A stretch of DNA of 64,000 nt from CAYOWQ01 sp964407695 (lineage in GTDB: Bacteria; Planctomycetota; Phycisphaerae; Phycisphaerales; SM1A02), in NCBI GenBank assembly GCA_964407695.1, contig CAYOWQ010000004.1, positions 1-64,000 of the forward strand, written 5' to 3'. The position numbers were made by a program, and so were the translations under genes. The notes below the pieces were generated by a model. The model searched no databases. It was given only the letters and a program-made list of their open reading frames with translations, and was not told the DNA's origin. Position 1 is the first letter of the stretch. The number at the start of each line of letters is the position of its first letter. Positions 8,145 to 17,400 of the stretch are shown here, piece after piece.

Positions 8145-10049
8145 TTACCTCCCAGTATCGTTGACGGCGGGCGCCCATTCAAGTCGATCCGAGGAAGATT
8201 CGAAGGGATTTTCGGCCGGCGGCGCGAGGGGTTCGTCGGGGGCCTTCGAAGCGCCGCCGTCGGGTTCGAGGTAGTCAAAGTCGGGGTCGCCGAATTCGGG
8301 GCGTTCGGGAATCTCGGTCTCCTGCTTGGCGCGGAGGATGGCCGCGAGGATTCGGTCCTGTTCAGCCTTGAAATCGCCGGGAATGAACCGCTGAGCCCAG
8401 ATCTCGTGGAGAGCGCCGACCACCTCGCCGTATTCGAGACCGAGCCCCGGTTGGGGAGCTTCAATGGTCACGGTGTGGCCGAGGAAGGGGATGAATTTGT
8501 CGAGTGATGGATCGACGAGCTTGGCGTCGCCCCGGTCATCATCGATCTTGCGGAAATAGACCTCCAGCTTCCCGGAGCGACTGTCTTCCTTGATCATGAG
8601 CCGGTTCGACCACATGAAGACGTTGAGGGGGGTGCTGATCGCGAGGTCTTTCTTGAAGACCGTGATCCGCGGCACGCCCGTTTGAGAGACGTAGATGAGC
8701 GGTTTTTCGCTGGGAACGAGATAAAGCTCGAACTTGTTGTCGACGATGACGCGCTGGAGAAACGGATCGCCGCGCTTGATCAGGGCGTCGACCGCGGCGA
8801 GCCGGACGTCGACATCCTCGTCGTCGAGCAGTTTTCGTAACCCGATTTCAATGGTGGGGTTAACGCCCATTTCGGCGAGCAGGCCGATGGTGTCGAGGCG
8901 TTTCTGGGTGGTGGACGAGGAGGCCATCTCGAGAAGCGGCTTGACGGTCAGGGCATCGTTGAGCTTGGCGCCGGCTTGAAGGGCGGCAAGCCGTGGGCCT
9001 TCCTCGGGATAGTCGTACAGGGGCTGAATAATGCTCAGCGATCGTTTGCCGATTGCCTGCCAGCGCCAGGCGGCCTCACCGGCCGAGCCGGGGTTCGCGA
9101 GCATGGTGCGCTGGACAAACGTGGCGGTCTGCTCGACGGCGTCAATCCGGATCGTGCTGTGGCGCAGGACCTCGATGAATTCGCGGGAATCGTTGCGCCA
9201 TGAGGGAGGAACCGTAATCCGAACGACGGTGTCGTTTTCGCCGCGAGCGGTGGGATCTCGCTGGCCGGGCTCGCGCGGGAAGTTGGAGTTGATGGAATTC
9301 TGGATGGTTTCCGCGCGGGCGTGGCTGGGGGTGGCCAAGCGAAGCTTGATGGGAAGGTCCTTATTGGCGATGCCGCCGTTGAGAATCCGTCCCACGGTTC
9401 GCAGAATGCTGTCGCGTGAGTTGGCTGAGGGCTCGGAGAATGGGTTGATGAAGATGGGCCCCCGGGCGAAGGCGAGCGGGGCGGGCTGGCGCCCGGTGGC
9501 CATCAAGGGGCCGGGTCGGAGCGGCGTGGTATAGAGCCGGCCGCCTTCGAGGCTGGTGGTGCCGGTCGATGGTTCGGCAAGGACACGAACATCGAACTGG
9601 GTGCCCTTGACAGCACCGGCCGGAAGCACCGCTTCCACGATGACAACGGCGGTATCGGGCGAGGAGAGCATCATCTCGGGCGAGATCTTGTTGGGATCCT
9701 GAGCTGAGCCCACGCCCATCTTGCGCATTTCATTGAGCATGTAGCCGCGGATCTGGGAATTGAGGGTGCGCGACCCGGTTCCCTTCAGGCCGACCACGAG
9801 GCCATAGCCTCGGACGACGATGTCCTGGTAGCCCAGAACGATGGTCTCACCCGCGATGGTGCCGCGCATGATCTGAGGGACGTCAAGCTCGAGCGTCTTG
9901 GGTTCGAATTTGGCGCGATCCGGGCTCGGGCCGGCCTCCTCGACGTTGTTGCACGCGGGAATCAGGAGGAGCGAGCACAGCAATGCACACCCCGCAAGCC
10001 CACGCGCCAGGCGATGGGCGAGGCGGAATCCGGTGATCTTGGTTTCCAT
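8145..10049 (-). CDS. flgI: FlgI-like flagellar P-ring protein, long lipoprotein form
   Basis: P-ring subunits encircle the flagellar rod at the peptidoglycan. The FlgI domain is clear: IVVRGYGLVVGLKGTGS, then AVVIVEAVLPAGAVKGTQFD, LEGGRLYTTPL and VGRILNGGIANKDLP. Two features differ from textbook FlgI of about 365 aa with an ordinary signal peptide. The N-terminus has a lipobox-like LLLIPAC ending at residue 33. The protein is about 634 aa, with a C-terminal half that includes an armadillo/HEAT-like stretch (MGVNPTIEIGLRKLL, DVRLAAVDALIKRGD) and a further beta-rich region. ATG 10049 is chosen because it gives the best signal; the frame is open to 10097. The gene is far from flgA, flgG and flgF (26140-28887), and no FlgH is seen. 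Confidence 0.85.
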   Translation of the reverse strand: METKITGFRLAHRLARGLAGCALLCSLLLIPACNNVEEAGPSPDRAKFEPKTLELDVPQIMRGTIAGETIVLGYQDIVVRGYGLVVGLKGTGSRTLNSQIRGYMLNEMRKMGVGSAQDPNKISPEMMLSSPDTAVVIVEAVLPAGAVKGTQFDVRVLAEPSTGTTSLEGGRLYTTPLRPGPLMATGRQPAPLAFARGPIFINPFSEPSANSRDSILRTVGRILNGGIANKDLPIKLRLATPSHARAETIQNSINSNFPREPGQRDPTARGENDTVVRITVPPSWRNDSREFIEVLRHSTIRIDAVEQTATFVQRTMLANPGSAGEAAWRWQAIGKRSLSIIQPLYDYPEEGPRLAALQAGAKLNDALTVKPLLEMASSSTTQKRLDTIGLLAEMGVNPTIEIGLRKLLDDEDVDVRLAAVDALIKRGDPFLQRVIVDNKFELYLVPSEKPLIYVSQTGVPRITVFKKDLAISTPLNVFMWSNRLMIKEDSRSGKLEVYFRKIDDDRGDAKLVDPSLDKFIPFLGHTVTIEAPQPGLGLEYGEVVGALHEIWAQRFIPGDFKAEQDRILAAILRAKQETEIPERPEFGDPDFDYLEPDGGASKAPDEPLAPPAENPFESSSDRLEWAPAVNDTGR

Positions 10050-10224
10050 CGGTTTCATCCACATCAGGGGCAACTCCGGGGCGAGGAGCCGCCGCAACGC
10101 CTGAAATTACAGGGAATTGGCATCAGGAGCAACGTGAAAGAGGGCAATACGAGGGATGATCCAACTTTCACCACAATTGGGGGGAGTTTGCGCCTATTGT
10201 CCGAGGATCGGTCCGTTTCCTGCG

Positions 10225-11637
10225 ATGAGCTCCCCCACCGTCAGCGTGGCCAGCGACCTGGTCGTAGTCGCGAACCGTCTTCCGGTGCGTTGCGTGCGCC
10301 GACTGGCGCGGGTGACATGGGAGCGCAGCCCGGGAGGGCTGGTTTCCGCACTGCGTCCGATTTTGAGGGAGCGGCCGACGACGTGGGTCGGGTGGCCGGG
10401 GATCTCCGATACGCTGGCTCCATTTGAATTCGAGGGTATCTGGAATGTGCCGGTGGCGATCAGTGCGGCGGAACACAAGGCGTATTACGAGGGATTCTCA
10501 AACCGGGTGCTCTGGCCCCTTTATCACGACAACATCCGGCAACCGGAGTTCGATCGAAACACGTGGACGAACTACGTAGGAATCAACAAGCGGTTTGCTG
10601 ATGTGGCGGCGAAGGTGGCGGCTGAGGGGGCGATTGCCTGGGTGCACGACTACCAGCTTCAGCTGGTTCCACAGATGCTTCGGAGGCTGCGGCCGGATCT
10701 TCGGATCGGGTTCTTTCTGCACATTCCGTTTCCGCCGCAAGAGCTTTTTGCCCAGTTGCCATGGCGGAAGGAGATCCTCGAAGGACTTCTGGGGTCGGAC
10801 ATCGTCGGATTTCAGACCCAGATCGGAGCGATGAATTTCGCGCAGGTGTGTCGACGTTACGCCGGGGCAGGAAGCGGCGAGGGCGAGTGGGTGCTTGAGC
10901 ACGAGGGGCGATCGGTGGAGATCCGCAGCTTTCCGATCTCGATCGACTTCGACCAGTTCAACACCATGGCGGTGGATGACGCTGTGGCAGAGCGCCGAGA
11001 GGAGGTCCGCAGCTGGCTGGGACGATCGCGGAAGCTGCTTCTCGGGGTTGACCGACTGGACTACACCAAGGGAATCGATACCCGGCTCCAGGCGTTTCGG
11101 GGTTTGCTTGCGAGTGGCCGCATGGACCGGGATGAATGCGTGCTGGTGCAGGTGGCCGTGCCGAGCCGGGAACACGTGGCGGAATATCGGCAGCTGCGTT
11201 CTCGGGTGGAGGGCATGGTGGGTGAAATCAACGGGGAATTCGGCGAGATCGGCCACGTTCCGGTGCAATACCTGCATCGATCGGTTTCGCCGGTCGAGCT
11301 CTCAGCGCTCTATACCGCCGCCGATGTGATGCTGGTAACTCCGTTGCGGGACGGGATGAATCTGGTGTGCAAGGAGTATGTGGCGTCGCGACGCGAGCTG
11401 ACCGGAGCACTGGTTTTGAGCGAGTTCACGGGGGCCGCGAAGGAATTGACCTCTGCGCTGCAGGTGAATCCTTACGATATCGACGGGGTGATCAGCACGA
11501 TGGAGACGGCGATTCACATGCCCCTTGCCGAGCAGACGGTGCGAATGGAGGCGATGCGGGAGACGGTTCGCCGCCAGAATGTTCACGCGTGGGCGAGCCG
11601 ATTCTTTTCGACGCTGGAGCACGCGCATGCCGGATAG
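10225..11637 (+). CDS. otsA: alpha,alpha-trehalose-phosphate synthase (GT20)
   Basis: Transfers glucose from UDP-glucose to glucose-6-phosphate to make trehalose-6-phosphate. The 470-aa protein carries the family motifs: VVVANRLPV at the N-terminus, WVHDYQLQLVPQMLR, HIPFPPQELFAQLPWR, GVDRLDYTKGI, INGEFGEIGHVPVQYLHR, and PLRDGMNLVCKEYVASR near the C-terminus. ATG 10225 puts the VVANRLP motif at the usual distance from the N-terminus; an earlier in-frame ATG at 10156 lacks support. Its stop overlaps the start of otsB by 11 bases, so the two steps of trehalose synthesis are coupled. It is divergent from flgI. Confidence 0.95.
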   Translation: MSSPTVSVASDLVVVANRLPVRCVRRLARVTWERSPGGLVSALRPILRERPTTWVGWPGISDTLAPFEFEGIWNVPVAISAAEHKAYYEGFSNRVLWPLYHDNIRQPEFDRNTWTNYVGINKRFADVAAKVAAEGAIAWVHDYQLQLVPQMLRRLRPDLRIGFFLHIPFPPQELFAQLPWRKEILEGLLGSDIVGFQTQIGAMNFAQVCRRYAGAGSGEGEWVLEHEGRSVEIRSFPISIDFDQFNTMAVDDAVAERREEVRSWLGRSRKLLLGVDRLDYTKGIDTRLQAFRGLLASGRMDRDECVLVQVAVPSREHVAEYRQLRSRVEGMVGEINGEFGEIGHVPVQYLHRSVSPVELSALYTAADVMLVTPLRDGMNLVCKEYVASRRELTGALVLSEFTGAAKELTSALQVNPYDIDGVISTMETAIHMPLAEQTVRMEAMRETVRRQNVHAWASRFFSTLEHAHAG

Positions 11638-14245
11638 GTCGTTGGCGGATCGAATTGAACAGATCGCCCGCGCGGGGTCGCTCCTGGTGGCGTGTGATTA
11701 CGACGGGACGCTGTCGCCGATCGTAGTGAATCCGTCGGAGGCGCGGCCGCTGCGGGAGACGCTGGTGGCGCTGTCGGGCCTGGCCTCGCTGCCTTCAACC
11801 TCGGTGGCAGTGATATCGGGAAGGGCGCTGGGGGAATTGTCGGCGATGTTGAATGATCCGCCTCGAATGATGCTGGTGGGAAGCCACGGGAGCGAATTTG
11901 ATCCGGATTTCGCGTCGAGTTTGACGGAGGAGGCCAAGGCGCTTCGGGGGCGACTCCTTGAGCGGCTGAGCGAGCTGGCTTTGGCGGACCGGGGATTCAC
12001 GATTGAGGAGAAGCCGGCGTCGATCGCATTTCATTTTCGCAATGCGGAAGAGAGGGCCGCCAGACGGGCGCTGGAGGCGATTGATGAGGGCCCCGCGCTC
12101 TGGGAGGGCGTCTACGTCAAGCGCGGGAAGAAGGTTGTGGAGCTGACGGTGGTGGCGACCAACAAGGGGGAGGCGCTGCAGCGCATTCGCCAGCGGGTGG
12201 GTGCGAGCGCGGCAGTCTTCATCGGCGACGATGTCACGGATGAGGATGCCTTTGCGACGCTGACGGGGCCGGACGTGGGCATCAAGGTGGGGGAAGGCGA
12301 ATCGAAGGCACCGTATCGGGTTGAGCATCCAGACGATGTGGCGCGGTTGCTGGCGCATCTTTATGAACAGCGGCTCGAATGGACGCGAGGCGCCGGGGCG
12401 ACACCGATCGAGCGGCATTCGATGCTATCTGACCAGCGAACGGCGGCGTTGGTGGACGGGAATGGAAAGATCGTCTGGCTGTGTCTGCCGCGGCTAGATT
12501 CGCCGGCTTTATTCGCAGAATTAGTGGGTGGAGCAGATGGCGGATCGTTTGCGATTACACCCATGGACGACGATCGCGCGCCGAAGCAGCGCTATCGGGG
12601 ATCGTCGATGGTGTTGCAGACGAAGTGGCAGCAGGTGAGCGTGACCGATTTCATGGATGGATCAAGAGGAAACTTCGATCAGCGGGCGGGCCGGACCGAC
12701 CTCATCAGAATCGTGGAGGGCACGGGGAAGGTTCGGATTGAGTTTTCGCCGCGAATTGATTTCGGTCGCGAGCCGACATGTCTGGCGGTACGTGACGGGG
12801 GCATTATCGTGACCGGAACGCACGACCCGATCGTGTTGCGCACGTCCGGCGTGCACTGGAGGGTGGAAAACCGATCGAACCATCAGACGGCGGTGGCAGA
12901 GGCCGAGTTGCGGGCAGATGAGCCGCTGGTGCTGTGCCTGTGTTATGGAACGGGATCGCTGCGGCAGGATGCGCGGTCGGCGATGGATCGGCTTCGAGCG
13001 ACAGTGCGCACGTGGCACGCGTGGACGCAGCGACTGCAAATCCCGGACATCAACCCTGAGCTGGTGAAACGGAGCGCTTTGACGCTGAAGGCGCTGTGCC
13101 ACGGACCGACGGGGGCGATCGCGGCGGCGGCGACGACGTCATTGCCGGAACACATCGGCGGGGTTCGAAACTGGGACTATCGGTATTGCTGGCTTCGAGA
13201 TGGGGCGATGAGCGCTCTGGCGCTGACACGGCTGGGGAGCGAAGAGGAAGCGATGCGATTCCTCGACTGGCTGCTGGATGTGCTGACGCGAAGCGCGCCG
13301 GAGCGACTTCATCCGGTGTATACGGTGGCGGGTGAAGCGCTCGGACCGGAAGCGGAGTTAAGCGAGTTGCCGGGATACGCAGGCAGTCGGCCGGTGCGGA
13401 TCGGAAATGCGGCGTCGAGGCAGGTTCAGTTGGACGTCTTCGGGGCGATCATGGAATTGATCTATGAATTGATCCTTCGAGACGCGCCGCTTTCATCGGA
13501 CCACTGGCGGCTGGTGGACGCGATGGTGCAGGCGGTGGAGCGGCGATGGGAGGAGCCGGACCACGGTATCTGGGAGGTGCGGCGGCCGCAGCGGCATCAC
13601 GTGCATTCAAAGGTGATGTGCTGGCTGACGGTGGATCGGGCGGTGAGAGCGGCGGATCGATTCCTGGATCGCCACCGGGACGATTGGGCAGCGCTGCGTG
13701 ATCGAATTGCGAACGACGTACTGAGCCACGGGTATAAGAAGAGCGTCAAGGCGTTCACGGCGGCGTATGAGGGGGAGGATCTTGATGCGGCAGCGCTTTG
13801 GGTAGGAATATCGGGGCTGGTTGGAGCGGACGACCCTCGGTTTGCGGGCACGGTGGAGGCGGTTGAGCATCATCTGCGGGTGGGTCCGACGGTCTATCGC
13901 TATCGACATGTGGATGACGGGATCGCCGGACCGGAGGGGGGATTTCATATCTGCGCGGCATGGCTTGTTGATGCGTATGTGCTGCAGGGCCGGCTGGACG
14001 ATGCGCGGGAGTTGTTTGAGAGTATGGCTGCGCTGGCGGGGCCGACGGGGTTATTGAGTGAGGAGTATGACCCCGAGCGTGGTGAGGCGCTGGGGAATCA
14101 TCCGCAGGCGTATTCGCACCTGGCGATCATTGAGAATGCCCTCAGGATCGAGGGGGCTCTGAAGCGGATGACGGACGCCGGCGCTGAACGAATGAACGGA
14201 AGGGGTCGGCGGATCCGTCGGTCGGCTGATCAACATCGAGCCTGA
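11627..14245 (+). CDS. otsB: trehalose-6-phosphate phosphatase fused to a GH15 hydrolase domain
   Basis: An 872-aa fusion. Residues 1 to about 245 are a HAD-type trehalose phosphatase: the nucleophile motif is VACDYDGTLSPI, then SGRALGELS, GSHGSEFD, and the metal-binding GDDVTDEDAF. From about residue 260 it reads as glycoside hydrolase family 15 (glucoamylase/trehalase-like): WLCLPRLDSPALFAELVGG, RNWDYRYCWLRDGAMSALAL, RQVQLDVFGAIMELIYE, and LDAAALWVGISG late in the domain. No signal peptide is seen, so it should be cytoplasmic. ATG 11627 lies inside the otsA 3' end. Whether the GH15 part breaks down trehalose, glucans or another sugar cannot be told from sequence. Confidence 0.93.
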   Translation: MPDRSLADRIEQIARAGSLLVACDYDGTLSPIVVNPSEARPLRETLVALSGLASLPSTSVAVISGRALGELSAMLNDPPRMMLVGSHGSEFDPDFASSLTEEAKALRGRLLERLSELALADRGFTIEEKPASIAFHFRNAEERAARRALEAIDEGPALWEGVYVKRGKKVVELTVVATNKGEALQRIRQRVGASAAVFIGDDVTDEDAFATLTGPDVGIKVGEGESKAPYRVEHPDDVARLLAHLYEQRLEWTRGAGATPIERHSMLSDQRTAALVDGNGKIVWLCLPRLDSPALFAELVGGADGGSFAITPMDDDRAPKQRYRGSSMVLQTKWQQVSVTDFMDGSRGNFDQRAGRTDLIRIVEGTGKVRIEFSPRIDFGREPTCLAVRDGGIIVTGTHDPIVLRTSGVHWRVENRSNHQTAVAEAELRADEPLVLCLCYGTGSLRQDARSAMDRLRATVRTWHAWTQRLQIPDINPELVKRSALTLKALCHGPTGAIAAAATTSLPEHIGGVRNWDYRYCWLRDGAMSALALTRLGSEEEAMRFLDWLLDVLTRSAPERLHPVYTVAGEALGPEAELSELPGYAGSRPVRIGNAASRQVQLDVFGAIMELIYELILRDAPLSSDHWRLVDAMVQAVERRWEEPDHGIWEVRRPQRHHVHSKVMCWLTVDRAVRAADRFLDRHRDDWAALRDRIANDVLSHGYKKSVKAFTAAYEGEDLDAAALWVGISGLVGADDPRFAGTVEAVEHHLRVGPTVYRYRHVDDGIAGPEGGFHICAAWLVDAYVLQGRLDDARELFESMAALAGPTGLLSEEYDPERGEALGNHPQAYSHLAIIENALRIEGALKRMTDAGAERMNGRGRRIRRSADQHRA

Positions 14246-14265
14246 GATACTCCGATGAAAACGCA

Positions 14266-14299
14266 ATCGACCGCCCCGCAGTGTGCGGGGCGGTCGATT
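14266..14299. terminator. bidirectional Rho-independent terminator
   Basis: A near-perfect hairpin, aatcgaccgccccgca paired with tgcggggcggtcgatt, with T-rich flanks on the plus side (atttt). It sits between the convergent otsB fusion and the large secreted-protein gene, so it can serve both. Confidence 0.85.
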
Positions 14300-14403
14300 T
14301 TCGTGTCGGACCGTTACGTCCAGGGATCAGTTCCGGGTCTGGACCACCTCATCGTCCTGACTACGGGTGGCCCGTTCGTGAGGCCGGCGCGTGCCGGGCT
14401 GAA

Positions 14404-17400
14404 TCATGGCACATCGCAGGCATCGCCAACTCCGTCGTCGTCCGAATCAATCTGTTCGGGATTGGAGTCAAAGGGGCAGTTGTCACATTCATCTCCGGCG
14501 GCGTCCTGGTCAAGATCGGCCTGGCTGGGATTGAACGTGAACGGACAATTGTCGAGGTGATCACAGATTCCGTCGCCGTCGGAGTCTTCAAGACAGAGGC
14601 TGGGATCGCAGTCATCCGGGATGCCATCACCATCGACATCGACGTGATCATCGAAGCCGGGGCAGAGATCATTGACATCACAGACGCCGTCATCATCGGA
14701 ATCGATGCAGATGCACGGTCCCCATGCACTGAGCAGGAGGCCGAGATCGGCGCCGTCGATCAGGCCGTCGTTGTTCAAGTCTGCATCGCCTTCGGTCTCA
14801 CCCCAAGCGGCGAGGAGCAGGCCGAGATCTGCGCCGTCGACCTTTCCGTCGTGGTTGAGATCGCCGAGGCATTCGCAATCATCGGGGATTCCGTTGCCGT
14901 TGAAATCGGTGTCGAAGCCCTCGATGATCTCGCAGGCATCGGGCAGACCGTCGCCGTCGCAATCGGCATGATCGTCGCCACCAAGGCAGATGTCGCACCC
15001 ATCGGGCACGCCATCGCCATCGGAATCGACAAGGTCGTCTGAGCCTGGGCACACATCGTCGGGATCGCAAATGGTGTCATGATCGCTGTCGGTGCAATCG
15101 TCGCACGCATCACCGACGCCGTCGCCATCGGCATCCGCCTGATCGGCGTTGCTGATGGTTGGGCAGTTGTCGATGCAATCGGGAACACCGTCACTATCGG
15201 AGTCGATCGGGACATTGGAGCACCCACCAAAGATACAGCTGTCCTCGGTGCACTCATCGCCGTCGTCGCAATCGACCGGAGTTCGGAGGCAGTCACCGGA
15301 GGCCGGGTCGCAGAAATCGATACTGCAGGGATCGCCGTCCTCGCAATCAATCGGCGTGTAGACGCAGTTGCCGTCGACGCAGGAATCGATGGTGCAGAGG
15401 TCGCCGTCGTCGCAGAGAACCGGCGTTCGGATGCAATCGCCGGAGGCGGGGTCGCAGAAATCGATACTGCAGGGATCGCCGTCCTCGCAGTCGACCGGCG
15501 TATAGACGCAATTGCCGTCGACGCAGGAATCGATGGTGCAGAGATCGCCGTCGTCACAGATGACCGGCGTTCGGAGACAATCGCCGGACGCGGGGTCGCA
15601 GAAATCGATACTGCAGGGATCGCCGTCCTCGCAATCGACCGGCGTATAGACGCAATTGCCGTCGACGCAGGAATCGATGGTGCAGGGGTCGAAGTCGTCA
15701 CAGAGGATCTCTCCGTGGATGCAGTCGCCCAGGAAGCATCCATCGATGGTGCAGAGATCGCCGTCGTCGCAATTGACCGGTGTATAGACGCACCCGCCGT
15801 CGACGCAGGAATCGATGGTGCAGGGGTCGAAGTCGTCACAGAGGATTTCTCCGTGGATGCAGTCGCCCAGGAAGCATCCATCGATGGTGCAGGCATCCTG
15901 ATCATCACAATCGATCGGTGTGAAGACGCAGATTCCGTCCACACAGGTATCGATGGTGCAAGGGTCAAAGTCATCACAGAGGATTTCTCCGTGAATGCAC
16001 TCGCCCTGGAGACACCCATCGATGGTGCAGGCATCGTGATCGTCGCAGTCAACCGGTTCGTGGGCACAAGCGCCATCGACGCAGAAGTCGGTCGTGCATG
16101 GATCGCCGTCGTCGCAGTTGATCAGGCCGTACAGGCAGCCTGAGCCCGGATCGCATCCGTCAAAGGTGCAAGCGTCGCCGTCGTTGCAGTCGATCGGTGT
16201 ATGCTCGCACGAACCATCAACACAGGTGTCAACGGTACAGGCGTCGCCGTCGTCGCAGGAGACGGGCGTGAAGACGCAGTTGCCGTCCACGCAGGAGTCG
16301 ATAGTGCAGGCATCGAAGTCATCACAGAGGATGGCCCCATGGATGCACTCGCCGAGGAGGCATCCGTCGATCGTGCAGGCATCGTGATCGTCGCAATCGA
16401 TCGGCTCATAGACGCAGACACCGTTGACGCAGAGGTCGGTGGTGCATGGGTCGCCGTCGTCGCAGAGGGTCTGAAGGTAGACGCAATGCCCGTCGATGCA
16501 GCTGTCTGCGGTGCAGGCATCACCGTCGTCGCAGTTGAGCCGCTCATAGAAGCAGCCGAAGAGGGCATCGCACAGGTCAACCGTGCAACCATCACCATCG
16601 GAACAATCGAGCGGCGTATGGACGCAGCCGATGAGCGGGTCGCAGAGGTCGATGGTGCAGAGATCGCCGTCGTCGCAACTGATCGGCGTATTGATGCACA
16701 GGCCCTCGACACACGCGTCGTCGGTGCAGGCATCGCCGTCATCACAGGTGATCGGAGTGTGGACGCAGTCGGGGAAGATCACGAGGTCGCACGATCCGCA
16801 GATCGAGAGTGCCTCGCCGGCACAGATGGAGTCCCAACTGGTGTTGCAGCAGAATGAATCGACGGCGCAGACGGCCGCCTGGCACGCTGCATCGGTGCAT
16901 CCCACACCGCTGTGAGCGACACAGCAGTTGCTACCGCCGGTCTGGCCCTCGATGCATGTGTCAACGGTACAGGCATCACCATCGTCACAATCGACGGCCA
17001 CATTGAAGCAGATCCCATCGACACAGGAATCGATCGTGCAGATGTCGTCGTCGTCGCAGTCAAGCGGCGTAAACACGCAGTTTCCGCCGACACAGGAATC
17101 GATCGTGCACAGGTCGCCGTCGTCGCACGGCGGCACCTGGTCGCAGGAGCAGCCGTCTGCATTGACAGACTCGCCCGGCGCGGTGTCGGGGCACAGGTCG
17201 GCATCATCGGGAACGCCGTCATCGTCGGCATCACTCCCCCCGCCGATCAGGGCGATCGAGAGGAGGTAGTCGCCCGCGGCGCTCCCGGATACCTTGGCGA
17301 TATATGTTCCGGCGGTGACGACGCGATAGGTCAGACCCTCACCCGGAGAATTGGGGGTGGTGGAAGTCAGGACGCCAGCGCCGCTGGTGATGTTGGATGT

